From NCBI GenBank assembly GCA_958422845.1, contig CATZPU010000029.1, forward strand, positions 1 to 8,888: a stretch of 8,888 nt of DNA, written 5' to 3'. Numbering within the stretch: position 1 is the first letter of the stretch; each line of letters starts with the position of its first letter. Source of the stretch: an uncultured Lachnospiraceae bacterium (GTDB taxonomy: Bacteria > Bacillota > Clostridia > Lachnospirales > Lachnospiraceae). The position numbers were made by a program, and so were the translations under genes. Shown here piece after piece: positions 1 to 6,474 of the stretch. Below the pieces are notes generated by a model. That model had not been told where the DNA came from. It did no database searches and was given only the letters and a program-made list of their open reading frames with translations.

Positions 1-14
1 AGATTTTAGTATTC

Positions 15-32
15 AAAAGTCAGTCGACTTTT
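15..32. repeat. Short perfect inverted repeat upstream of the dehydrogenase gene
   Basis: Two 7-base arms (AAAAGTC and GACTTTT) flank a 4-base centre AGTC, 40 bases before the first start codon. The right arm runs into a short AT stretch. It could be the end of a weak terminator for an upstream gene, an intercistronic hairpin, or an operator for the polyol operon. The window starts too close to it to choose. Confidence 0.45.
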
Positions 33-71
33 AATTAAACCAAACTATCAAGAAAGGAAAGGACAAAATTT

Positions 72-1160
72 ATGAGTAATTTACCAGAAAAAATGAAAGC
101 AATCGTAGCATATGCACCGGGCGACTATCGCTTTGAGATGGTTGACACACCACACGCCGGAGAAGGCGAAATGATCCTTAAAGTAGAGGCATGCGGCATC
201 TGTGCGGGAGATACAAAAGCCTTTGCCGGAGCAGCAAGCTTCTGGGGACTGGACGGACAGCCAAAATACATCAAAGCACCTATGATTCCGGGACATGAAT
301 TTGTCGGAAGAGTAGTTGAAATGGGACCGAACGTAAAAGGAAATTGGAAAATCGGCGATCGAATCTGTCCTGAGCAGATTGTTCCCTGTGGTGAATGTAT
401 GTTCTGTAAGACCGGAAGACATTGGATGTGCGAAAAACATGACCTCTTTGGTTTCCAGAATAACGTAAATGGCGGTATGGCAGAATACGTAAAACTCACA
501 AAAGAGGCAATCCCTTATGCCGTTCCATTTGATATGCCGATTGAAAAAGCCGCTCTCATCGAACCGTATGCCTGCTCTTTCCACTGTATTGAGCGCGCAC
601 AAGTAAAAACAACTGATTTTGTTGTTCTGTCCGGCGCAGGCACTCTCGGTCTCGGCATGGTGGGCGCTATCCATCAGGCAAATCCGAAATGCCTCGTTGT
701 TCTTGATATGAATGACGCTCGCTTGGCAAAAGCCAAAGAATTCGGTGCTGACATCGTAATGAACCCCGGAAAAGAAGATGTCGTTGCAAAAATCAAGGAA
801 ATGACAGGCGGATACGGATGCGATATTTATATCGAAGCTACCGGACATCCATCCAGTGTACAGCAGGGACTTGATGCAATTCGTAAAATGGGACGCTTTG
901 TAGAATTCTCTGTATTCGGTCAGCCTGTAACTGTTGACTGGAGCATTATTTCCGACCGAAAAGAGCTTGATCTGTTGGGCGTACATTTGAGTCCGTTCTG
1001 CTATGATACTGTTATTGAATGGATCGGAAACGGCAAACTGCCAACGAACGGCGTTGTCACAAATCAGTTCCCGCTTGAAAAATGGGAAGAAGCTTTTGAG
1101 ATTGCAAAGACAGGTAAAGATGGCGCAATGAAAGTTGTCCTCGTTCCTGATATGCAGTAA
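72..1160 (+). CDS. Zinc-dependent alcohol dehydrogenase, erythritol/L-threitol dehydrogenase type
   Basis: A 362-residue medium-chain, zinc-dependent dehydrogenase, full length for the family. Visible features are the catalytic zinc ligands C44 (in CGICAGD), H75-E76 (PGHEF) and E164 (IEP); the four structural-zinc cysteines C106, C109, C112 and C120; and the Rossmann loop GAGTLGLG at 188-195, followed by D212 at the end of the second strand, which favours NAD+ over NADP+. The overall sequence reads as the erythritol/L-threitol dehydrogenase (EltD-like) branch, whose characterised members oxidise C4 polyols to erythrulose; this is recognition from memory rather than a search. The start is supported by AAAGGAAAGGA at 53-63, 8 bases from the ATG. 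It is the first visible gene of an operon with tetrulose-kinase-type and isomerase genes, which supports a C4 polyol substrate. Other polyols such as glycerol or a pentitol cannot be excluded. The expected location is cytosolic. Confidence 0.85.
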   Translation: MSNLPEKMKAIVAYAPGDYRFEMVDTPHAGEGEMILKVEACGICAGDTKAFAGAASFWGLDGQPKYIKAPMIPGHEFVGRVVEMGPNVKGNWKIGDRICPEQIVPCGECMFCKTGRHWMCEKHDLFGFQNNVNGGMAEYVKLTKEAIPYAVPFDMPIEKAALIEPYACSFHCIERAQVKTTDFVVLSGAGTLGLGMVGAIHQANPKCLVVLDMNDARLAKAKEFGADIVMNPGKEDVVAKIKEMTGGYGCDIYIEATGHPSSVQQGLDAIRKMGRFVEFSVFGQPVTVDWSIISDRKELDLLGVHLSPFCYDTVIEWIGNGKLPTNGVVTNQFPLEKWEEAFEIAKTGKDGAMKVVLVPDMQ

Positions 1161-1192
1161 TTATACCCGTAAACAGATCAGGAGGAATCCAT

Positions 1193-2188
1193 ATGCAGAG
1201 AATTTTAAACAACCCGGATGATATTGTCGACGAAATGTTAAAAGGCTTTTTAAAAAACCATAGCGATATTGTAGAAGCCACGGAAAATCCCCGTGTAGTA
1301 AAAGCTAAAAATATCCCTGAAAATAAAACCGGCATCGTAACAGGCGGAGGTTCCGGACACAAACCGGCATTTATCGGATATGTAGGCACAAATATGTGCG
1401 ACGCTGCCGCAGTAGGTGAAATATGCTCTTCTCCCACTGCCGCTGCCTTTTTAGATGCATTCAAAGCGGCCGATCAGGGACAGGGAGTTGCCTGCCTGTA
1501 CGGCAATTACTCGGGCGATAACATGAATGTAAAAATGGCTGTAAAAATGGCAAAAAAAGCAGGGATTACAGTAAAGACGGTTGTTGCTAATGATGACGTT
1601 GCATCTGCCCCGAAAGACCAACGTGAAAAACGGCGCGGTGTAGCCGGCGAAATATTAATGTGGAAAGCCGGAGGAGCAAAAGCTGCTAAAGGCGGTACAC
1701 TTGACGAAGTCATTGAAGCCGCACAGAAAGCAATCGATAACACACGAAGCGTCGGAATTGGTCTGACTCCCTGTACACTTCCGGCAGTCGGACACCCGAA
1801 CTTTGAGATCAAAGACGGCACAATGGAAGTCGGTATTGGACACCACGGAGAGCCTGGTATCGAAGTCTGTGAGTTAGAGACTGCGGCACAGATGGCAAAA
1901 CGCATGGTAGACGTTGTCGTACCGGATTATCCATTTGTTTCAGGAGATGAAATCGTCGTTCTCGTTTCAGGACTTGGCGCTACCCCTGTTATGGAGCTCT
2001 ATGTTCTTTACAATGAGATAGAGCAGTTACTGACGGAAAAGGGATTGAAAATCCACAAATCCTATGTCGGAAATTATTTCACCTCACTGGAAATGATGGG
2101 CGCTACTTTAACTATCATGAAGCTCGACGACGAATTGAAAGAGCTCATTGACATACCGGTATATACTATGGGAATGAAAGAACGGTAA
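1193..2188 (+). CDS. DhaK-type dihydroxyacetone/erythrulose kinase, ketose-binding subunit
   Basis: A 331-residue DhaK-fold protein that binds a short-chain ketose covalently and presents it for phosphorylation by DhaL. The three residues that form the E. coli DhaK active site are present: H56 in GGGSGHKP (51-58), D109 in NYSGD (105-109) and the substrate-linking His as H218 in GIGHHGEPG (214-222). GLGATP at 260-265 is also typical. E. coli DhaK has Glu right after the first active-site His; here it is K57. The ATG follows AGGAGG (1180-1185) by 7 bases, 32 bases after the dehydrogenase stop. Because the neighbours are an EltD-like dehydrogenase and an EryI-like isomerase, I infer that the substrate is L- or D-erythrulose rather than dihydroxyacetone. 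The DhaK family assignment is firm; the substrate is inference. Confidence 0.88.
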   Translation: MQRILNNPDDIVDEMLKGFLKNHSDIVEATENPRVVKAKNIPENKTGIVTGGGSGHKPAFIGYVGTNMCDAAAVGEICSSPTAAAFLDAFKAADQGQGVACLYGNYSGDNMNVKMAVKMAKKAGITVKTVVANDDVASAPKDQREKRRGVAGEILMWKAGGAKAAKGGTLDEVIEAAQKAIDNTRSVGIGLTPCTLPAVGHPNFEIKDGTMEVGIGHHGEPGIEVCELETAAQMAKRMVDVVVPDYPFVSGDEIVVLVSGLGATPVMELYVLYNEIEQLLTEKGLKIHKSYVGNYFTSLEMMGATLTIMKLDDELKELIDIPVYTMGMKER

Positions 2189-2200
2189 GGAGACTTTCTT

Positions 2201-2842
2201 ATGGGAAAATTTTATAACAAAAACGGAAAACCAGTCCTTCTTAAGATGGTAAAAGCAATTCAGGATAACAAAGCTTATCTTGGCGAAGTAGACGGTCTGA
2301 TCGGTGACGGTGACCACGGAATGAATATGAATAAAGGCTTTACGCTTTTTGAAACGCGTTTTAATGAACAGGATTTTTCATTCACTGAAGGCATGGATAA
2401 CCTCGGAAATATCCTGTTCTCAGAAATCGGCGGCTCTATGGGACCGATATACGGAACAATTTTTATGGATGCTGCGGATGAAGGAGCAGATCTGGAAGAA
2501 ATTACTGTCTGTGATCTTGCCAGAATCCTTGCCGCAGGACTTGCCGGTCTGCAGGAAATCGTAGAAGCACAGGTCGGAGACAAAACATTAGTTGACACGC
2601 TTTCACCCGCTGTTGACAGTCTAAGAACTTCGGCTGCTGCCGGTGAATCTTTGGAGGATGCTCTTCCTAAAATGAAAGAAGCTGCTTTATCCGGAAGAGA
2701 CTCAACAAAAGATATGGTAGCAAAATTTGGCCGTTCCAGCCGTCTTGGCGAACGCTCCAGAGGCGTGCTTGATGCCGGTGCAACATCCTGCTGTATTATC
2801 CTGACGGCAATGGCAGATGGAATTCTTGATGTATTACAGTAA
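2201..2842 (+). CDS. DhaL-type kinase, nucleotide-binding subunit
   Basis: A 213-residue DhaL-fold protein, the partner subunit that carries the phosphorylating ADP/ATP. The magnesium-binding aspartates lie in DGLIGDGDHG (D31, D36, D38), followed by N42. Also present are GGSMGPIYGT (78-87), GDKTLVD (126-132) and the C-terminal GERSRGVLDAGATS stretch (183-196). The DHG triplet resembles PTS-linked E. coli DhaL (DADHG) more than the ATP-using fused Citrobacter kinase (DGDCG). That hints at a DhaM-type phosphodonor, but no dhaM is visible here and the phosphate donor remains open. AAGGAG at 2187-2192 overlaps the dhaK-like stop codon and lies 8 bases before the ATG, so the two subunits are probably translated in a coupled way. 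Confidence 0.87.
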   Translation: MGKFYNKNGKPVLLKMVKAIQDNKAYLGEVDGLIGDGDHGMNMNKGFTLFETRFNEQDFSFTEGMDNLGNILFSEIGGSMGPIYGTIFMDAADEGADLEEITVCDLARILAAGLAGLQEIVEAQVGDKTLVDTLSPAVDSLRTSAAAGESLEDALPKMKEAALSGRDSTKDMVAKFGRSSRLGERSRGVLDAGATSCCIILTAMADGILDVLQ

Positions 2843-2846
2843 TGAC

Positions 2847-2852
2847 AGGAGG
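2847..2852 (+). promoter_or_regulatory. Ribosome binding site fixing the isomerase start
   Basis: A perfect AGGAGG lies 6 bases before the ATG at 2859. It decides against the longer in-frame start at 2817, which would overlap the DhaL gene and add 14 residues with no family resemblance. Confidence 0.85.
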
Positions 2853-2858
2853 AACACA

Positions 2859-3317
2859 ATGAAGATCGCAATTGGTTGTGATGAAGCTGCTTACAATCTG
2901 AAAGAAGCTATTATGCAACACCTCGACGAAAAACATATTGAATATCATGATTTTGGTGCAGCGAAAGGCGAAGTCGTTTTATATCCGGATATTGCCTATA
3001 CCGCAGCAGACGCAGTAGCCCGAGGCGAATTTGACCGCGGTATTCTCGTATGCGGCACAGGCATAGGAATGGCTATCTGCGCCAACAAGGTTCCGGGCAT
3101 TCGGGCTGCCGTATGCCACGATCCATTTTCTGCAGAGCGTGCCCGCAAGAGCAACGATGCGCAGATTTTATGCATGGGCGAACGCGTGATTGGTACGGAA
3201 CTTGCCAAATATCTGGTCGATGTATGGCTGTCCTGTGATTTTGCCGGCGGCGGCTCGGCTCCTAAGGTTGCCCGAATCAACGAGCTGGAACAGCAGCATA
3301 TTCAGGCTGCAAAGTAA
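2859..3317 (+). CDS. RpiB/EryI-like isomerase, probable D-erythrulose 4-phosphate isomerase
   Basis: A 152-residue RpiB/LacAB-fold sugar-phosphate isomerase, normal length. C65 in ILVCGTGIGM (62-71) is the catalytic base position, followed by the phosphate/enediolate loop. Two positions differ from ribose-5-phosphate isomerase B: the N-terminal GCDH motif is GCDE (6-9), and the ring-opening His of the E. coli SRQHND motif is Ser98 in ARKSND (95-100). Loss of the ring-opening His suits an open-chain C4 ketose phosphate and resembles the EryI/DerI branch, which converts D-erythrulose 4-phosphate to D-erythrose 4-phosphate. It is the last gene of the operon, 16 bases after dhaL, and is followed by a strong terminator. 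The family is certain, the tetrose substrate is likely, and a broader or pentose substrate is possible. Confidence 0.85.
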   Translation: MKIAIGCDEAAYNLKEAIMQHLDEKHIEYHDFGAAKGEVVLYPDIAYTAADAVARGEFDRGILVCGTGIGMAICANKVPGIRAAVCHDPFSAERARKSNDAQILCMGERVIGTELAKYLVDVWLSCDFAGGGSAPKVARINELEQQHIQAAK

Positions 3318-3365
3318 TCCTATATTGACTATGACAGTAATCACTCGCTGCCATGACTAATATCC

Positions 3366-3420
3366 AAAGACTGACAGACTCTGGTCCGCCACAAAAGCCA
3401 CTGTCTGTCAGTCTTTTTTT
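3366..3420 (+). terminator. Intrinsic terminator of the polyol operon
   Basis: A perfect 14-base-pair stem (AAAGACTGACAGAC at 3366-3379 with its complement at 3403-3416) closes a 23-base loop and runs directly into a 7-T tract (3414-3420). It lies 48 bases after the isomerase stop. The stem carries only a short A run on its left side, so termination from the opposite strand would be weaker. Confidence 0.9.
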
Positions 3421-3515
3421 GTTTCCTGTATAAAACAAACAACCACTATTTCTGCCACTCTTCCCCCTGCAAACCACCTTATATAGTAGCTCTTTCTTAC
3501 AGGTCTTTTTCTCAG

Positions 3516-3556
3516 AAAAAAACAGGCATCTCCCTTTCGGGTGACACCTGTTTTTT
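3516..3556 (-). terminator. Intrinsic terminator, better folded on the minus strand
   Basis: An A7-ACAGG arm (3516-3526) and a CCTGT-T6 arm (3547-3556) flank a CCC/GGG inner stem. Read on the minus strand, the inner positions become G-U pairs with one A-A mismatch and the loop becomes GAAA, a stable GNRA tetraloop. Read on the plus strand, the same positions are C-A mismatches. It therefore most likely ends minus-strand transcripts, either read-through from the gene ending at 3979 or a short RNA starting near 3600. The A and T runs on both sides could allow some two-way use. Confidence 0.7.
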
Positions 3557-3606
3557 GTGTTTGAATTGTCTATTTTCGTTCAAATATTTCGTCTTTTCTG
3601 ACTATT

Positions 3607-3637
3607 ATTAAAATTGGCTCAATTTTTTCACTGTCAA
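3607..3637 (-). promoter_or_regulatory. Possible minus-strand promoter with perfect TTGACA
   Basis: On the minus strand, TTGACA (3632-3637) is followed after 19 bases by TTTAAT (3607-3612), one mismatch from TATAAT. The spacer is longer than ideal, and the alternative -10 choices are poorer. A transcript from here would run about 85 bases to the terminator at 3516-3556 and encode nothing obvious. Confidence 0.3.
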
Positions 3638-3646
3638 GCGTTTTCA
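3633..3646 (-). promoter_or_regulatory. Catabolite-responsive (cre)-like element
   Basis: The minus-strand sequence TGAAAACGCTTGAC matches the first 12 of 14 positions of the Gram-positive cre consensus TGWAARCGYTWNCW. It overlaps most of the adjacent TTGACA, a placement in which CcpA would block polymerase. There is no protein gene immediately downstream, so its target would be a short RNA; chance occurrence is possible. Confidence 0.35.
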
Positions 3647-3740
3647 AAAAAAACTTTTCCATTCGACACTATTTATCATAATTCACAAAACGTTCGTTCT
3701 TAAAAAAAACTATGTAAACCACTTTTTCCACCGTTTAAAA

Positions 3741-3812
3741 TGTGGATAATGTGGATAACTCGGTGTATAAGTCCAAACTATCGCATTTTCTTATCCACTG
3801 ACATGTGGATAA
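3741..3812. promoter_or_regulatory. DnaA-box cluster
   Basis: Three perfect TTATCCACA boxes lie on the minus strand at 3741-3749, 3750-3758 (directly abutting) and 3804-3812. Two near-matches are TTATACACC on the minus strand at 3762-3770 and TTATCCACT on the plus strand at 3791-3799. The last pair forms an inverted repeat of 8-base arms with a 6-base centre. A weaker TTTTCCACC lies at 3724-3732. AT-rich sequence flanks both sides. The density resembles the region upstream of dnaA in clostridial origins, but no dnaA, dnaN or rpmH is present and the flanking genes converge on it. A DnaA-titrating cluster or an origin element are the two readings; the boxes themselves are seen directly. Confidence 0.75.
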
Positions 3813-3978
3813 GGTGTGAATATTTTGTCGTATGCTCCGCTTTCCTGTGGAAGAAAGGCGATTTTTTTTGTGCAGATTTATTTTCCCTGCGGAACATCTT
3901 CTGTTTTTTCCAAAAAACGCTTTTTATATTATCTGACTTTTTTTGCTATTAACATACATTTTTAGCCATTCTATTTTG

Positions 3979-6459
3979 TCACTCCACCTCGGTATCGAGA
4001 TAGGAGATAAACCGGTTGCCTGCCTGCTCAAACATCGTTTTACTGTCCTGCGGTCCGTAAAAATACGTCTCTGTGCCGCCTGCATCCAGCAGGATCGTAT
4101 TTCCAAAATCGTCATATCCCGTAATGATCACTACCTTATCCGGCGCAGCCGCGATCACCGGATGTCCCTGACCTACGAAGTACAGCGCTTGCTCCAGTGT
4201 ACAGCCTGTCAGTCCGACAACATCCTTTCCGAGTGTTTCTTCCAGAACAGCCACGTCCATTGTGCCGCTCTTTACGATCTCAGGGATATTTTCAAGCCTG
4301 ATCAATGCGCTGATCTCTTTATTTCCGCGCTCCCATACGAATTCTTTTTCGTTGTTGATTACGACTCCGACTTTCTCGTCCGCACGCCGGATTGCCTCAG
4401 AAGCCGTCGTCCATCTGCTCTCCATGCTGCCGCCCGCATATACGTAATACAGCTCCTCCCGCTTTTCATTCGGCGAGATCTGAATCGTCTTAGAACCGTC
4501 ATGCACCAGAAGTTTTGCACTTACGATCTGCAGATTCTTATCACTGATCTGCGTGCCGACGCGCAGCACGATCTCCGTCTGCTTCACACCGCCTCCTTTT
4601 GTCGCGATACCGTACACGACGTCTTCCTGCGTATCTGTGCTTACGATAGAATCCTGCGGCGCCTCTGTATACGAACCGCCGCTTCCCGTCACTCTCGTAA
4701 GCAGAAGCGTATTATTCTGTAACTTTGCATCCGTCACGTATACGCCCGCCTGCTGATACGTTTTGATCTCCTTGCCCTCTTCGTTAACGATTGCAAGCAT
4801 ATACATCGGAAACAGCTCATTTCCCTCATCTAAGACGCTGACATCCGCGGAGGCAGCCTTTCCGTATACGAGATCCTCATTCATAAACGCTGCCGGACGG
4901 ATATACTCATTTTCCGCACAGGTGATCTCCTGCACAGCGCCATCCTCAAAATCCATGATATAAAGCGTCCGCGACTGATAACGCTGTCCCTCCTTGAGCC
5001 ATGCAAAATAACGGTTTGACTCAGAGCTTACGTAGCAGTCCTCCTTCACGCCGTCGATCACGCGTTCATACTCTCTCGTAGTCAGATCGATACGATACAC
5101 GACGCCTTCCAGAAGCAGGTAACACTCGCTGTTATCGTCTGTGATATACGCCAGTGTATCTGTGTCCAGCTTGAGACTGTCGTACGCTTCCATCGTCCTG
5201 ACGAACAGTATTTCCTCTACTGTCGCAGTCGCTTCTTCATAGTGATAGATCGCCACGCCGTTTTCGCCCTCGCGCCGTCCCCGATTCATATATCCGGTAA
5301 CGACGAACCAGACGTCTCCCGTCTCCTCGACGCGGAGCACTTTGATATTGTTCTGATCGTAAAAATCGCGGTAATCCATATCCTCGTCCTGCGGAAAACC
5401 AAAGACGCGCGTCATGCGCCCGCCATTGATGCGGTACGTCCAAAGCTCATTCTCCTGCACGAACGCCACCGTTTTTTTCTTCTCATCAAAAGCAAATTCT
5501 ATATTTCCGTCTGAGATTCCAAGTCTGATCCCCTCCGGTTCAAGCACATTTTTATCCGTATTAAAGATCTCTTCTGTCGAACGTGTAAAATCAAGCAGGA
5601 ATACACGCGTATCTGTGTAGCGGAGCCTGTAAAACTCACTGACATTATAAATGTCCGTGCTTCCCTCGCTGTTCATTGCGGATATGCGGTAATCCAGTAC
5701 AAATGACGCCGTGGTGCCGTTAATATCTACAAGCCCCGGCGTCGGTTTGTAATATGTCTGCGGGTTCAGCTCTCCCCACATAAGCTGATTGACAGAATCA
5801 TGAATATCCATCTGTGCAAGCGACCTGTTTTCATCTGTCGACTCATCCGGCTCTACGACCGTACCGAGCGACTCCTGATCGCTTTTATTGACGCACTTAT
5901 CATAAAAACCCGTCACAAAATCAAGATATGCCTCAAGATGCAGACCATCCTCCAGAAGCAGTCTCGTATAATAATAAATATCACGCCCGCCTGCCGTCAC
6001 CTGAATTTTCAAAATATACTCCTGCTCAAGAAGCATATTGTTCTGTATCTGCAAAACGGCATTGACGTTGTTGTTGTTATCCTCCGTCGTCTTGATCACT
6101 TTCGTATTTTCCAGTGATTCCGCCCCGTCAAGCGTGAGCACCTCATACGATATAGCCTCAATATTCGTATCGAACGGCTGAATCTGGATCGCCAATTCGT
6201 GATCGTCATTCAGCACGGTCACCGTATCGCGGATATAATTGACGTCCATCTCGCGCGCGTATCCGTGCAGACAGTTATAATTCACGCCGTTATTCTGCAT
6301 ATATACGAGCGGAAACGTCGAGTTCTCCATTGCCTGCGCCGTGCTCGGCGGCGTCTGGTTGATGAACCGTCCAAATAGAAACACCGCCGCGATAAAGATC
6401 ACCGTCAGCACGGCGGCATGTACCAAAATAGTTTTTAAAACCGATAATTTTTTTTGCAT
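3979..6459 (-). CDS. Membrane-anchored protein with a C-terminal C39-peptidase-like domain
   Basis: An 826-residue protein whose precise family I do not recognise. Residues about 9-29 form one hydrophobic segment after a Lys-rich start (MQKKLSVLK), so it is probably anchored with the bulk outside the cell. Residues about 35-670 are mostly beta-type sequence in which strands with aromatic and acidic motifs recur, suggesting a propeller-like or beta-sandwich ectodomain. Residues 679-826 resemble the C39-like cysteine peptidase fold: a WERG segment near 709, GCTLEQALYFVGQGHPVIA (752-770), then VVIITGYDD (776-784) and LDAGG. The His that normally precedes the VVxTGYDD strand is absent (the sequence is DKVVII), so this domain is probably non-catalytic. 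The start at 6459 is preferred over one 17 codons upstream because AGGAGAG (6468-6474) sits 8 bases before it. Only 13 bases separate it from the upstream methyltransferase gene, so they are probably co-transcribed. No clear terminator follows directly; the nearest is at 3516-3556. Confidence 0.8.
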   Translation of the reverse strand: MQKKLSVLKTILVHAAVLTVIFIAAVFLFGRFINQTPPSTAQAMENSTFPLVYMQNNGVNYNCLHGYAREMDVNYIRDTVTVLNDDHELAIQIQPFDTNIEAISYEVLTLDGAESLENTKVIKTTEDNNNNVNAVLQIQNNMLLEQEYILKIQVTAGGRDIYYYTRLLLEDGLHLEAYLDFVTGFYDKCVNKSDQESLGTVVEPDESTDENRSLAQMDIHDSVNQLMWGELNPQTYYKPTPGLVDINGTTASFVLDYRISAMNSEGSTDIYNVSEFYRLRYTDTRVFLLDFTRSTEEIFNTDKNVLEPEGIRLGISDGNIEFAFDEKKKTVAFVQENELWTYRINGGRMTRVFGFPQDEDMDYRDFYDQNNIKVLRVEETGDVWFVVTGYMNRGRREGENGVAIYHYEEATATVEEILFVRTMEAYDSLKLDTDTLAYITDDNSECYLLLEGVVYRIDLTTREYERVIDGVKEDCYVSSESNRYFAWLKEGQRYQSRTLYIMDFEDGAVQEITCAENEYIRPAAFMNEDLVYGKAASADVSVLDEGNELFPMYMLAIVNEEGKEIKTYQQAGVYVTDAKLQNNTLLLTRVTGSGGSYTEAPQDSIVSTDTQEDVVYGIATKGGGVKQTEIVLRVGTQISDKNLQIVSAKLLVHDGSKTIQISPNEKREELYYVYAGGSMESRWTTASEAIRRADEKVGVVINNEKEFVWERGNKEISALIRLENIPEIVKSGTMDVAVLEETLGKDVVGLTGCTLEQALYFVGQGHPVIAAAPDKVVIITGYDDFGNTILLDAGGTETYFYGPQDSKTMFEQAGNRFISYLDTEVE

Positions 6460-6467
6460 GATCACAT

Positions 6468-6474
6468 CTCTCCT
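6468..6474 (-). promoter_or_regulatory. Ribosome binding site deciding the start of the membrane protein
   Basis: AGGAGAG on the minus strand lies 8 bases before the ATG at 6459 and overlaps the methyltransferase stop codon (6473-6475). This points to translational coupling and against the longer reading, which would begin inside the upstream gene without a good site. Confidence 0.7.

Larger units (their letters stand above)
3318..3978. other. Gene-free convergent intergenic region, AT-rich
   Basis: These 661 bases lie between the plus-strand operon and the minus-strand membrane-protein gene. They contain two terminators, a cre-like/TTGACA element, a LexA-box-like site and the DnaA-box cluster. 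Poly-A and poly-T runs are frequent at 3560-3740 and 3860-3960. Short open frames here overlap the terminators or DnaA boxes, lack ribosome binding sites and are not credible genes. The 16-base inverted repeat at 3903-3918 (GTTTTTT, CC, AAAAAAC) is a further structural feature of unknown role. Confidence 0.75.

Noticed and set aside
81..986. Long open frame (301 codons) antisense to the dehydrogenase gene
   Set aside because: It is fully opposite a well-conserved zinc dehydrogenase, shows no recognisable family features, and has no supporting ribosome binding site.
3277..3477. 66-codon minus-strand open frame over the operon terminator
   Set aside because: It spans both arms of the strong terminator and the end of the isomerase gene; no ribosome binding site or family features.
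3683..3720. Possible dif site, because CTATGTAAACC resembles the XerD arm of B. subtilis dif and the flanking genes converge as near a terminus
   Set aside because: Only the right half matches. The centre is poly-A and the XerC-arm position shows little resemblance, so a working dif cannot be supported.
3724..3732. TTTTCCACC as a sixth DnaA box
   Set aside because: Two mismatches to TTATCCACA make it weak; it is mentioned with the cluster but not counted as a box.
3740..3952. 70-codon plus-strand open frame across the DnaA boxes
   Set aside because: It covers the DnaA-box cluster and a poly-T hairpin, is Phe/Cys-rich from AT-rich sequence, and has no ribosome binding site.
3943..4722. 259-codon plus-strand open frame opposite the membrane-protein gene
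   Set aside because: It is rich in Arg, Leu, Cys and His as expected for antisense reading, has no domain features, and lies opposite a credible coding frame.
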